Shown here: piece after piece, positions 24,859-34,120 of the stretch
Numbering within the stretch: position 1 is the first letter of the stretch
How the letters are laid out: every line of letters starts with the position of its first letter
Assembly (NCBI GenBank): GCA_030824965.1
Contig: JAPJQV010000006.1
Location: forward strand, 1-64,000
Origin: Micavibrio sp.
Lineage (GTDB): Bacteria; Pseudomonadota; Alphaproteobacteria; Micavibrionales; Micavibrionaceae
Length of the DNA stretch: 64,000 nt
Direction: 5' to 3'
Notes under the pieces: model-generated
Database searches by the model: none
Told to the model about the DNA's origin: nothing
What the model saw: only the letters and a program-made list of their open reading frames with translations
Program-made: the position numbers and the translations under genes

Positions 24859-24944
24859 GCCGCACCTTATATAAACCCCTTTTGCCCGTAAAGCGGGAAA
24901 TAAACAGGTATAATAATACCATGTATAAAAAGTGATTGTTTTTA

Positions 24945-24973
24945 TTGACTTAAGGGAAGGTGTCAGGCATAAC
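24945..24973 (+). promoter_or_regulatory. Possible promoter for rplM-rpsI
   Basis: ttgact at 24945 and cataac at 24968 are 17 bases apart and 39 bases before the rplM ATG. The pair fits an alphaproteobacterial housekeeping promoter. Confidence 0.5.
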
Positions 24974-25011
24974 ACCGCATCGAATTAACATTTAACAAGG
25001 AACAATAGGCG

Positions 25012-25470
25012 ATGAAAACTTACTCCGCCAAGCCCTCAGAGATTGAGAAAAAATGGTTTGTCGTTGATGCCGAAGGTGTAGTTCTGGGACGTCTTGCGAC
25101 TGTTCTGGCTATGCGTCTGCGCGGCAAACACAAACCGATCTTCACCCCACACATGGACACAGGTGACAACATCATCGTGATCAATGCCGATAAAGTGAAA
25201 ATTACCGGTAAAAAAGGTGACGACTCCATTTTCTACTGGCACACAGGTTATGTCGGCGGCGTGAAACAACGCACACCGAATGAAATTCTGGCCGGTAAAT
25301 TCCCGGGACGCGTTCTTGAAAACGCTGTTCGCCGCATGCTGCCTAAGAATACAATGGGCCGCAATGTCATGAAAAACCTGAAAGTATATGCAGGTTCCGA
25401 ACATCCTCACGCTGCACAAAATCCGGAAGTTTTGGATGTTGCCGGCATGAACGCAAAGAATAAGAGGTAA
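25012..25470 (+). CDS. rplM: 50S ribosomal protein L13
   Basis: L13 is an early assembly protein of the large ribosomal subunit. The 152-residue sequence shows WFVVDAEGVVLGRLATVLA, RGKHKPIFTPHMDTGD and AVRRMLPKN motifs. It lies 5 bases before rpsI, the conserved partner. A likely promoter precedes it. Confidence 0.97.
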   Translation: MKTYSAKPSEIEKKWFVVDAEGVVLGRLATVLAMRLRGKHKPIFTPHMDTGDNIIVINADKVKITGKKGDDSIFYWHTGYVGGVKQRTPNEILAGKFPGRVLENAVRRMLPKNTMGRNVMKNLKVYAGSEHPHAAQNPEVLDVAGMNAKNKR

Positions 25471-25475
25471 TCACC

Positions 25476-26024
25476 ATGGCACCACGTAAACCAAAAACAG
25501 AATCCGTTACGGATCTCAAAGATATCGGTCAAGCATCCGCTGCTTCATCTGCACCAGTTGCCGCTTCTGCTCCATCGGGTCAGACAAACGCACAGGCGGC
25601 TGCTGACGGTACACCGCGCCAGCCGAAAAAGGACGCGCAAGGCCGTTCTTACGCAACAGGCCGTCGTAAAGACGCAACTGCCCGTGTATGGATCAAGCCA
25701 GGTTCCGGTAAAGTTGTCGTTAATGGTAAAACACAGGAAGCCTATTTCGGTCGCCCGACTCACTTGCTTGTTTTGAACCAGCCCTTCTTCATCTCCGGTC
25801 AAGTAAACCGCTTCGATGTTATGTGTACGGTTAAAGGCGGCGGTCTGTCAGGACAAGCCGGTGCGATACGTCACGGTATCTCGCAAGCTTTGCAGCTGTT
25901 CGATCCAGCCCTTCGCGGTTCGTTGAAAGCTGCCGGTATGCTGACACGCGATGCCCGTTCCGTCGAGCGTAAAAAAGTCGGTCTTCACAAAGCCCGTCGT
26001 GCGAAGCAGTGGGTCAAGCGTTAA
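25476..26024 (+). CDS. rpsI: 30S ribosomal protein S9 with N-terminal extension
   Basis: The C-terminal about 130 residues are a normal S9, with YATGRRKDATARVWIKPGSG, GGLSGQAGAIRHGISQAL and the basic KKVGLHKARRAKQWVKR tail that contacts the P-site tRNA. The 182-residue product carries about 50 extra N-terminal residues rich in Ala, Ser and Gln. Such extensions occur in several alphaproteobacterial S9 proteins and are probably disordered. The gene is followed by a strong terminator. Confidence 0.96.
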   Translation: MAPRKPKTESVTDLKDIGQASAASSAPVAASAPSGQTNAQAAADGTPRQPKKDAQGRSYATGRRKDATARVWIKPGSGKVVVNGKTQEAYFGRPTHLLVLNQPFFISGQVNRFDVMCTVKGGGLSGQAGAIRHGISQALQLFDPALRGSLKAAGMLTRDARSVERKKVGLHKARRAKQWVKR

Positions 26025-26044
26025 GCTTTCTCTTTATTCAATTC

Positions 26045-26073
26045 AAAAAGGCTCCGTTTGGAGCCTTTTTTAT
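26045..26073 (+). terminator. Intrinsic terminator after rpsI
   Basis: An A-rich stem aaaaaggctcc pairs with ggagccttttt and is followed by T residues. Confidence 0.92.
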
Positions 26074-26092
26074 TTCATGCTAGTTTGAGCGA

Positions 26093-26602
26093 ATGCTAAA
26101 ATCTTTCAAGAATATTTTACCAAAAATTGAAACATCCGCCTTCATTGCTGAAAACACCGTTATTATCGGCGATGTCGAAATCGGTGAAGAAAGTAGCGTC
26201 TGGTATAACTGTGTTCTGCGCGGAGATGTAAACGATATCAAGATCGGCAATCGCACGAATATTCAGGATGGCACGATCATCCATGTATCGTCCACGACTC
26301 AAGGCACCTATATCGGCGACGACGTAACCGTCGGGCATTGCGCTCTGTTGCATGCTTGTACGGTTGGGGATCGTGCTTTTATCGGCATGCAAGCTTGTGT
26401 GATGGATGATGCTATCGTCGAAGACGAAGCGATGGTGGCGGCAGGAGCGCTTGTAACGCCGGGGAAACGGATTCCTTCGCGTCAGTTATGGGGAGGGCGT
26501 CCGGCGAAATATATGCGGGATTTGACACCGGAAGAGATCGGGTTTTTGAAATTCTCGGCGGAGCGGTACGTGAAGTTGAGCAGGGAATATCTAGACAAAT
26601 AA
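26093..26602 (+). CDS. Gamma-class carbonic anhydrase family protein
   Basis: The 169-residue protein is a left-handed beta-helix of hexapeptide repeats. His residues in DGTIIHVSS and in VGHCALLHA fit the metal ligands of gamma carbonic anhydrase-like proteins (YrdA/CaiE type). The C-terminal helix includes WGGRPAKYMRDL. The enzymatic role is not certain, since many relatives have no measured activity. It starts 20 bases after the rpsI terminator. Confidence 0.88.
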   Translation: MLKSFKNILPKIETSAFIAENTVIIGDVEIGEESSVWYNCVLRGDVNDIKIGNRTNIQDGTIIHVSSTTQGTYIGDDVTVGHCALLHACTVGDRAFIGMQACVMDDAIVEDEAMVAAGALVTPGKRIPSRQLWGGRPAKYMRDLTPEEIGFLKFSAERYVKLSREYLDK

Positions 26603-26680
26603 TCGCATCCCTGCGAAGGCAGGGATCTGTCGCGTTGCAGTAGATCCCGCATCAAGTCCGGGATACAAATTTTTTTAATA
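26603..26680. repeat. Two-hairpin palindromic intergenic element
   Basis: The 78-base gap holds two inverted repeats: atccctgc / gcagggat (26607-26626) and atcccg / cgggat (26644-26664), the second followed by a run of T. It can terminate the carbonic anhydrase transcript. The layout and the ccgcatcaagtccgggat-like core recall dispersed palindromic repeats common in alphaproteobacterial genomes, but no second copy was found in this window. Confidence 0.5.
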
Positions 26681-28480
26681 TTAAGACGCTTTCATCCTGA
26701 CGTAACTGCCCGGCGCGTCTTCTATGGAATTCTCAGGCGTTCTGGCAGCAACTGTCTTTTCCGAAAACTGCTCAAGCCATTTCGCCCAGTGGGGCCACCA
26801 GGAGCCATCTATCTGGGAAGCTTTTTCAAGCCAGTTATCAGGGTAATCGTTGTTATCGATAGGCGCAGTCCAATAGTGATATTTGTTTGCCGCCGGTGGA
26901 TTGACGACACCTGCAACATGACCGGAAGCGGAAAGCGTAAATGTCTTGTCACCGCCAAGACTTCGCATGCCTTCAAAAGTCGATTTCCATGGCGCGATAT
27001 GATCTTCCTTCGTCGATAGAAAATAAGAAGGCACGCTTACTTTGCGCAGATCGATCGGCGTGTCGTTGAGTTTCATGGCGTCAGGTTTGCAAAGCAAATT
27101 CTCGCGATACATTTTACGAAGATAAAAACTATGCATGGCGGCAGGCATATTAGTTGAATCGTCGTTCCAATAGAGAAGATCGAACTGGAACGGTTCCTTG
27201 CCGAGCATATAATTGTTGACGACATAGGACCATATCAGGTCATTGGCGCGTAGCAGGCTGAACGTGTTGCGCAATTCACCGCCTTCCAGATAGCCTTTTT
27301 CAGACATTTTTTTATCAAGGGCATCGAGTTGCTCATCGTCAATAAAAACTGACAAGTCCCCTGCATCGGTGAAATCGATGAGAGTCGTCAGAAAGGTTGA
27401 GGAGGCGATACGGTGCTGGTTGTCATTCCTGGCCATGTACGCAAGGCCGGATGCCAGTAAAGTGCCGCCAATGCAATATCCGACGACATTGGTTTTCTTT
27501 TGATCGGTGATTTGCTCAATCTGGTTTAGTGCTGAAAGAAGGCCTTCATCGATATAGGAATAAAAATTTTTCTCCGCTAGTTTGCGGTCCGGATTCACCC
27601 ACGAGATGACAAAAACGGTATGCCCTTGATCGACCGACCACTTGATAAAGGAATTATCCGGGCGCATGTCCAGTATATAGTATTTATTGATCCAGGGCGG
27701 GACAATCAAAAGCGGCGTTTCGAATACGTTCTCGGTAACCGGAGTATATTGGATGAGCTGCATTAAATCATTTTGATAAACCACTTTGCCCGGCGTTACG
27801 GCAAGATTTTTACCCACCTCAAACGCATCGTAATTTGTTTTCTTTATCTGGAGTTCGCCATTGCCGCGCTCAAGATCTGTGATCAGGTTTTCAAAACCCT
27901 TCATTAAATTCTGACCCTTGGAATCCAGCGTCTCTTTCAAAACGACCGGATTGGTCAAGGCGAAATTAGTCGGGGACATGGAGTCAACAAACTGGCGCGT
28001 ATAAAAATCCAGCTTGGCTTTTTCGCGTTTATCGAGTCCTTCGGCGTTGTGAACATATTTTTTCAGCATCTGCGATGTCAGAAGATAGCATTGCTTAATA
28101 AAATCGAAGCCTGCATTTTCATTCCATAAAGGGTCTTTGAATCTTTTATCTCCTGCGTCGGGTTTTATAATTTCCGCGCTTTGTTCGCCGAGGAATTTCT
28201 TGCCTGTTTCCTGCCAAAGTTGACAAATATTTTGCATATATTCAATTTGCAGGTCCACGAAGGCTTTCGGATTTTGCAGGGCATTCTCGTACAGCTTAAA
28301 AAAAGCAGGTTGAATATTCATCGGGTCCGGCAAGGCTTCCGGCGTCTGCTTTTCCTGATATTCTTTTATAAGCGGGGCCAGCCGATCAAAAAAACCGCTC
28401 ATCTGGTGAGAAAACGAGACAGGATCGAGATTATAAGTTTTTGAGTCGTCCGGTTGACCGGCGGGCTTCTTTGATGTCAT
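26681..28480 (-). CDS. phaC: Class I polyhydroxyalkanoate synthase
   Basis: PhaC polymerises hydroxyacyl-CoA into storage polyester. The 599-residue protein has the class I N-terminal region and an alpha/beta-hydrolase core with the lipase-like box GYCIGG, nucleophile Cys336. The Asp and His of the triad lie in STKEDHIAPW and ASGHVAGVVNPP. No phaA, phaB or phasin gene is near. The gene is isolated, between a palindromic element and the divergent lipoprotein-hom operon. Confidence 0.94.
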   Translation of the reverse strand: MTSKKPAGQPDDSKTYNLDPVSFSHQMSGFFDRLAPLIKEYQEKQTPEALPDPMNIQPAFFKLYENALQNPKAFVDLQIEYMQNICQLWQETGKKFLGEQSAEIIKPDAGDKRFKDPLWNENAGFDFIKQCYLLTSQMLKKYVHNAEGLDKREKAKLDFYTRQFVDSMSPTNFALTNPVVLKETLDSKGQNLMKGFENLITDLERGNGELQIKKTNYDAFEVGKNLAVTPGKVVYQNDLMQLIQYTPVTENVFETPLLIVPPWINKYYILDMRPDNSFIKWSVDQGHTVFVISWVNPDRKLAEKNFYSYIDEGLLSALNQIEQITDQKKTNVVGYCIGGTLLASGLAYMARNDNQHRIASSTFLTTLIDFTDAGDLSVFIDDEQLDALDKKMSEKGYLEGGELRNTFSLLRANDLIWSYVVNNYMLGKEPFQFDLLYWNDDSTNMPAAMHSFYLRKMYRENLLCKPDAMKLNDTPIDLRKVSVPSYFLSTKEDHIAPWKSTFEGMRSLGGDKTFTLSASGHVAGVVNPPAANKYHYWTAPIDNNDYPDNWLEKASQIDGSWWPHWAKWLEQFSEKTVAARTPENSIEDAPGSYVRMKAS

Positions 28481-28573
28481 GCGTTTTAATAGCAGGTTTG
28501 GCGTATATTGTCATTCCCTCTTGCCAATAAAAGGCAGTTGCGCCACGATGGCCGTTATTCTTAGGGAGATACA

Positions 28574-28954
28574 ATGAAACCGCTTTTTTCTTTATTTTTT
28601 ATTATCGCGCTTACGGCATGTCAGGCTTCGCAAACGACAAAACCTGCTTCCACGCCGGTTAAGCAAGATTTCCTGACAACCGGTCGCGGTTTGTCGGATG
28701 GCGCGGTTGATTTGTACCAGCCTGGGACGGATTTTCTGCCGACTGCTGAATATCCGACTACGGGACGCGCGTTATCACCCATCCCCGGAAATCCGAATGT
28801 TGTCGTCAACGATCCCAGCGTGACAATTTACAGCCTCGATACTATGGAAGTAAACGAAGTCCAGCAAATGCCATTACCGCCGTTACAACCTCCGGTAAAC
28901 CTTCAAAATAATTATCCATCTCCTTTTGACAACAATGGTAATCCGGTAAAATGA
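28574..28954 (+). CDS. Small lipoprotein with a short internal repeat
   Basis: The 126-residue product has a lipoprotein signal peptide ending LTAC (Cys16). The mature chain is rich in Pro, Thr, Asn and Val and contains a short direct repeat, TTGRGLS near residue 36 and TTGRALS near residue 62. The C-terminus is a Pro/Asn-rich tail. I know no family. A ribosome binding site (gggag) precedes the ATG, and the stop overlaps the hom start (ATGA), so it is co-translated with hom. Confidence 0.75.
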   Translation: MKPLFSLFFIIALTACQASQTTKPASTPVKQDFLTTGRGLSDGAVDLYQPGTDFLPTAEYPTTGRALSPIPGNPNVVVNDPSVTIYSLDTMEVNEVQQMPLPPLQPPVNLQNNYPSPFDNNGNPVK

Positions 28955-30240
28955 GTAATCTAAAAATTGCCATCGCCGGACTTGGCACGGTCGGCGCAGG
29001 CGTTATAAGGCTTTTGAATGAAAACAAAGCCGAGATTGAAGCGCATACAACAAGAGCAATAGAGATTATTGCCGTTTCCGCTCAAAATAAGAACAAAGAT
29101 CGTGGCGTAGATGTATCCGGTATACAATGGTTTGAAAATCCGCTCGATCTAGTAGATACGAATGCAGATGTCGTCATCGAGCTGATGGGCGGTGAGGGCG
29201 ATCCGGCTCATACCCTTATCAGGAAATCCTTGGAAAGCGGCAAAGCCGTGGTCACCGCTAATAAAGCGTTGTTGGCAAGTCACGGCTTTGAACTGGCCAA
29301 GATAAGCGAGACGCATCACGCGCCGTTGATGTTCGAGGCAGCGATTGCCGGAGGAATTCCTATCGTCAAAGCGTTACGCGAAGGACTCGCGGCGAATAAA
29401 ATCACGAAACTCTATGGTATCCTTAACGGCACCTGTAATTACATTCTTAGCACGATGGAAGACACAGGCCGTGATTTTGACGATGTTTTAAGGGAAGCGC
29501 AGGCAAAAGGATATGCAGAAGCCGACCCGACACTCGATGTTGAAGGAGGAGACACAGCGCATAAATTGAGTTTGCTCACTGCTTTAGCTTTCGGAATTGA
29601 GCCGGATTTAAAAGCGACAGGCGTTTCCGGCATCCGCATGATTACGGCGCAGGATATTCAATCTGCCGATGAGCTGGGCTACCGGATTAAATTATTGGGT
29701 CAGGCAGATATCGATGCTCAAGGACGTATCATTCAGGTTGTTGAGCCTTGCCTTATTCCAAAAACGGCCTCGCTTGCCAATGTTCATGGTGTTTTAAATG
29801 CTGTTTATACCGAAGGCAACCATGTGGGTCAGAGTTTCATCGAAGGACGCGGGGCTGGCGCAGGGCCGACGGCGTCGGCGGTGGTTGCGGATATAATTGA
29901 TCTGGCACGAAATAATACGACTGCGCCGTTTGGCAGGTCGGTTCAAAAACTGCAAAAAGCCCAGATGCTGAACCCGGAAGAGAAAACCGGAGAATTTTAT
30001 ATCCGTCTCGATGTACTGGACCAGCCAGGTGTAATCGCAGATGTAGCCGCAGTTTTGCGTGATTACAAAATTTCTATCGAAAGCCTTATCCAGCGTGGAC
30101 GTGATCCTGACCAGCCCGTAACCGTAGTTCTGACTACTCATGAAGCCAAGCGCAAGAATATCAACGAAGCCGCCAAAGTGATTGAAAAGCTAGCAAGCGT
30201 TTCTAAAGCTCCGGTCATATTACAGAGAATATCCCTTTAA
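28951..30240 (+). CDS. hom: Homoserine dehydrogenase
   Basis: Hom reduces aspartate semialdehyde to homoserine for threonine and methionine synthesis. The 429-residue protein has the NAD(P)-binding loop GLGTVGAGV, VTANKALLASHG, the catalytic domain with LNGTCNYILSTM and DVEGGDTAHKLSLL, and a C-terminal ACT domain (about 350-429) for feedback by threonine. It begins the conserved alphaproteobacterial order hom-glpX-recJ. Confidence 0.96.
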   Translation: MSNLKIAIAGLGTVGAGVIRLLNENKAEIEAHTTRAIEIIAVSAQNKNKDRGVDVSGIQWFENPLDLVDTNADVVIELMGGEGDPAHTLIRKSLESGKAVVTANKALLASHGFELAKISETHHAPLMFEAAIAGGIPIVKALREGLAANKITKLYGILNGTCNYILSTMEDTGRDFDDVLREAQAKGYAEADPTLDVEGGDTAHKLSLLTALAFGIEPDLKATGVSGIRMITAQDIQSADELGYRIKLLGQADIDAQGRIIQVVEPCLIPKTASLANVHGVLNAVYTEGNHVGQSFIEGRGAGAGPTASAVVADIIDLARNNTTAPFGRSVQKLQKAQMLNPEEKTGEFYIRLDVLDQPGVIADVAAVLRDYKISIESLIQRGRDPDQPVTVVLTTHEAKRKNINEAAKVIEKLASVSKAPVILQRISL

Positions 30241-30299
30241 TATGTGAACTGGCGCTAATTTAAGTAGAAATAGGTGCTGCTTGTTTCTATGATGTTCTC

Positions 30300-31313
30300 A
30301 TGATTCCCACCATGAAAGACCATCTTTCGATGCCCGTTTATCCTGAAACGATGGATCGAAATCTAGCTCTTGAAGCCATACGAGTTACGGAGGCTGCAGC
30401 ATTGTCTGCGTCCATGCTTGTCGGACGTGGTAATGAAAAGGCGGCGGACGCGGCCGCAGTTGACGCCATGCGCAGGACGTTGAATTCCCTGTCCATCGCC
30501 GGACGAGTGGTTATCGGTGAAGGCGAACGTGACGAAGCGCCGATGCTTTATATAGGCGAAGAAGTTGGAAACCGTCAGGGACCGCATGTCGATATCGCAC
30601 TTGATCCTCTGGAAGGCACGACTATATGTGCGAGCGGCGGACAAAATGCTCTGGCGGTTTTAGCCCTTGCGGATGAAGGTGGATTTCTAAACGCGCCGGA
30701 TGTTTACATGCAGAAGCTTGCGGCCGGACCGGGGATAGAACTCGGGGAGGATGATCTGGATGCTCCGCCAGAACAGGTTCTTAAAAAAATAGCCAAGACT
30801 AAAGGGGCTTCGGTTGAAGAACTTTTGGTTTGTATCCTGGACAGACCTCGTCATGCGGAATTAATAAGATCAGTTCGCGAAGCAGGATCGCGTATTATGT
30901 TGATACAGGATGGTGACGTTTCGGGTGTGATTGCCACAACGGACCCTGATAAAGGAATTGATGTTTATATGGGGACTGGCGGAGCTCCGGAAGGCGTGCT
31001 GGCAGCTGCGGCTTTGCAATGTGTCGGCGGTTCGATTCTAGGTCGGCTGATATTTCGCAATGACGGCGAAAAAGAGCGGGCACGAAAAGTCGGCATCACA
31101 GATTTCAACTGCATTTATACGACTAATGATTTGGCTAAGCCTGATAATGTGATGTTCGCGGCGACAGGCGTAACCGATGGGACCATGTTAAAGGGCGTTC
31201 GCCGTTTTCCCGGCGGCGCGACAACGCAATCCATCGTTATGCGGTCACGTTCCGGCACGATCCGCTATATCGACTCAACCCATAATTTTAATAAGAATCC
31301 CAATCTAAAATGA
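30300..31313 (+). CDS. glpX: Fructose-1,6-bisphosphatase, class II (GlpX)
   Basis: GlpX removes the 1-phosphate of fructose 1,6-bisphosphate in gluconeogenesis. The 337-residue protein has the metal-binding motifs VVIGEGERDEAPML and DPLEGTT, the KGIDVYMGTGGAPEGVLAAAAL segment and DGTMLKGV. The start is uncertain between ATG codons at 30300 and 30312, and no clear ribosome binding site is seen. It overlaps recJ by 4 bases (ATGA). Confidence 0.94.
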   Translation: MIPTMKDHLSMPVYPETMDRNLALEAIRVTEAAALSASMLVGRGNEKAADAAAVDAMRRTLNSLSIAGRVVIGEGERDEAPMLYIGEEVGNRQGPHVDIALDPLEGTTICASGGQNALAVLALADEGGFLNAPDVYMQKLAAGPGIELGEDDLDAPPEQVLKKIAKTKGASVEELLVCILDRPRHAELIRSVREAGSRIMLIQDGDVSGVIATTDPDKGIDVYMGTGGAPEGVLAAAALQCVGGSILGRLIFRNDGEKERARKVGITDFNCIYTTNDLAKPDNVMFAATGVTDGTMLKGVRRFPGGATTQSIVMRSRSGTIRYIDSTHNFNKNPNLK

Positions 31314-33115
31314 GTAAGCTGAATATTCATCGATCCGTGATGCAGTCTCGTTGGGTTTTTCCTGCAGCCAATGACGAGCTTATCCAGCGCATGATGAGCG
31401 ATTACAAGTTACCTGAAATCGTCGCGAGGTTATTGGCTGCGCGTAATGTCGAGCATGGAAAAGTTGATAATTATCTTAACCCTAAACTGGCGCGCGACTT
31501 CCCTGACCCGTTTTGTATGAAAGGCATGAAAGAATTTGCAGATTGTATTGCCGAGCATATTATTAAAGAAACCAAGTTTGCAGCATTTTGTGATTTCGAT
31601 GTCGATGGATCTACATCCGCCGCTATCCTTAAAAAATTCTTCCGGCATTTAGGACAGGATATCACGATCTGTATTCCTTGCCGGATTAATGAAGGATATG
31701 GGCCGAATATCAAAGCGCTTTATTCATTGAAAGAGCAGGGTCATGATATGATCTTGATGGCCGATTGCGGCACGACGTCTTTCGATGTGATAGAGCAGGC
31801 AAACAATGCCGGTCTGGAAGTTTGTATTCTCGATCACCATGAACCCGGCGAGGCTATGGCGCCCGCATTACATCTGATTAATCCCAAGCGCGCCGATTGT
31901 GAAAGCCAGCTTTCCATGCTGGCTGCATGCGGCGTAACCTTTCTGGCTTGCGTCGCTATCAATACGAAACTGCGCGAAAAAGGTTTCTACAAAGACCGCA
32001 ATCTTTCAGAGCCGCCCATGAAAAACTGGCTGGATCTGGTTGCGCTCGGAACGGTTTGCGATATGGTTCCGTTAACCGGACCGAACCGGCTGTTCGTGAA
32101 AGTCGGTTTCGAACAAATGTCGTTGCATAACAATGTCGGCTTGAAGGCCTTGTGCGAAGTCGGAAATATCAAAAAAACGCCTACACCCGGCGATGCAGGG
32201 TTCATTCTGGGCCCACGGATCAATGCCGGGAGCCGCGTGCATAAATCCGATCTGGGCGCATTGCTATTATCATGCGAGGATGCGGAGGAGGCGAAAAATC
32301 TTGCCTGGCTTTTAAACGATTGTAATACCAAGCGCCGCGATATCCAAAAGGATATGATGCGGGAAGCGGTTGCGATCGTTGAGCAAAAAGGGCTGAAAGA
32401 CGACCCGATTATCCTAGTTCACGATGAAAGCTGGCACGTAGGATTAAACGGTCTCGTCGCAGGGCAAATCAAGGAACGCTACGGCAAGCCGGCCTGCGCC
32501 ATCGCTTTCGCGCCGGGCATTGACGGGCGTTTAGAAGGCCGCGGCTCTGGACGCTCTGTTCCAGGTTTCAATATGGCGGCATTATTCATGGCGGCAAAGG
32601 AAGCGGGACTCGTTACCAAAGGCGGCGGTCATGCAATGGCTGCGGGTTTTACTGTCTATCCCGAAAATCTTGAGGCCTTGCATAAATTCTTTCGTGAGCA
32701 GGCAGTAAAATTGGCTGAAGGTACAGATGTCATTTTGCCGGAAGAAAAGGTCGACGGTGTCGCCAGCATTCGCGGCTTAAGGCCCGATTTTGTTCGATTG
32801 CTTGAAAATAACGTTGGGCCTTTTGGGCAAGAAAACCCGGAGCCGCGCTTCGTTTTACCTCATGTAAAAATAGTCCATGTGGATATCGTTGGAACGGATC
32901 ATGTCAGGTTACAATTATCTGATCTTGAAGGTGGAACCAGAATGAAGGCTATAGCGTTTAAATCTGCAGATACCCCACTTGGTGAGGCTTTGTTGAAAGG
33001 AAAAGGGCAAAGCCTGCATCTCATGGGGCAATTTAAAATCAATGAGTGGAACGGGAATGAATCTGTTGAATTCCACGTATCCGATGCGGCCTATATTCTT
33101 GAAGCCGCTGAATAG
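31310..33115 (+). CDS. recJ: Single-stranded-DNA-specific exonuclease RecJ
   Basis: RecJ degrades single-stranded DNA 5' to 3' in recombination and mismatch repair. The 601-residue protein carries the DHH-family motifs: DFDVDGSTSAAIL, DCGTTS, LDHHEPG and DLVALGTVCDMVPL. The DHHA1 region includes the GGHAMAAGFTV signature, and a C-terminal OB-fold-like part completes it. It follows glpX with a 4-base overlap. Confidence 0.96.
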   Translation: MSKLNIHRSVMQSRWVFPAANDELIQRMMSDYKLPEIVARLLAARNVEHGKVDNYLNPKLARDFPDPFCMKGMKEFADCIAEHIIKETKFAAFCDFDVDGSTSAAILKKFFRHLGQDITICIPCRINEGYGPNIKALYSLKEQGHDMILMADCGTTSFDVIEQANNAGLEVCILDHHEPGEAMAPALHLINPKRADCESQLSMLAACGVTFLACVAINTKLREKGFYKDRNLSEPPMKNWLDLVALGTVCDMVPLTGPNRLFVKVGFEQMSLHNNVGLKALCEVGNIKKTPTPGDAGFILGPRINAGSRVHKSDLGALLLSCEDAEEAKNLAWLLNDCNTKRRDIQKDMMREAVAIVEQKGLKDDPIILVHDESWHVGLNGLVAGQIKERYGKPACAIAFAPGIDGRLEGRGSGRSVPGFNMAALFMAAKEAGLVTKGGGHAMAAGFTVYPENLEALHKFFREQAVKLAEGTDVILPEEKVDGVASIRGLRPDFVRLLENNVGPFGQENPEPRFVLPHVKIVHVDIVGTDHVRLQLSDLEGGTRMKAIAFKSADTPLGEALLKGKGQSLHLMGQFKINEWNGNESVEFHVSDAAYILEAAE

Positions 33116-33124
33116 CGGGAAGAA

Positions 33125-34024
33125 ATGATATCTCATATAAAGAAAAAATTTTCAAAATTTATAGATCTTTATAATAATATAAATGAAGACTATCTCGGTT
33201 TGCTGGCTGCCGGTGTTGCTTTTTATTTCTTAATGGCAGCGTTTCCGGCTTTGGCCGCGATGATTTCTCTTTACGGTATTTTTTCAGATCCGCATTTTAT
33301 CGAAGACCAAATTAATCTTCTTTCGCGTTTTCTGCCGCCGGAAGCTTTATCGATTTTTACAAAGCAGATCACTATTTTGCTAAAGGCAAGTGGCAGCACG
33401 TTAGGCCTTAGCTTCGCCATTAGCACATTGTTTGCCGTCTATAGTGCTACCAAAGGCGTTGGGGCTCTTATCAAAGGATTGAACATTGCTTACAATAGAA
33501 AAGAAACCCGCGGCGTCGTCCAGCTAACTGTCACAGGCTTTATCCTGACACTTGGCTTGATGGTTTATCTTCTATTGGCGCTCTCAATTATTGCCGTTCT
33601 TCCCGCCTTTTTTAACATAGTCGAAATCCCCGGATTAACGCCGGATATTTACCTCAACCTAAGATGGCCGCTTTTGTTTTGTACGGCTTTATTAGGTCTT
33701 GAAGTTTTATATTCTTTTGCTCCCTGCCATGAAAAATTCAAATGGAGATGGATGAGCAGGGGCTCGTTTTATGCCACTCTCATCTGGGTCACAGCGTCTA
33801 GTTTTTTCTCTTTATTCGTAACAAATTTTGGAAGCTACAATGAAACATACGGCTCTATAAGCGCGATTATTATTCTGCTGTTATGGTTCTGGATGAGCGC
33901 AATGATTATCCTGCTGGGTGCAGAGATAAACCATGTCTTTAAAAAATCTCAACGAGATAATTCTGAGCATGAAATTACTTTGAAAGCCGGATCTGAGTCT
34001 ATCGCAGAAGAAGAAAAGGTTTAG
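33125..34024 (+). CDS. YihY/BrkB-family inner-membrane protein
   Basis: The 299-residue protein has about six membrane segments and the family's LGLLAAGVAFYFLMAAFPALAA and SFAISTLFAVYSATKGVGALIKGLNIAYN segments, and ends with a charged tail. The family was once called ribonuclease BN in error; its true role is unknown. A ribosome binding site lies before the ATG, 9 bases after recJ. Confidence 0.9.
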   Translation: MISHIKKKFSKFIDLYNNINEDYLGLLAAGVAFYFLMAAFPALAAMISLYGIFSDPHFIEDQINLLSRFLPPEALSIFTKQITILLKASGSTLGLSFAISTLFAVYSATKGVGALIKGLNIAYNRKETRGVVQLTVTGFILTLGLMVYLLLALSIIAVLPAFFNIVEIPGLTPDIYLNLRWPLLFCTALLGLEVLYSFAPCHEKFKWRWMSRGSFYATLIWVTASSFFSLFVTNFGSYNETYGSISAIIILLLWFWMSAMIILLGAEINHVFKKSQRDNSEHEITLKAGSESIAEEEKV

Positions 34025-34120
34025 TCCTTTATTCTAAGTAATTTATATTTACACAGGTATGCGTTTATTGCAGTATAGCCATCGAATCAGATCATGTCTG
34101 CGTCTTTGGGAGATTACTAA

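Noticed and set aside
34052..34080. Possible sigma54 promoter before amtB
   Set aside because: The GG and GC doublets are 12 bases apart instead of the required 10, so the site was not called.
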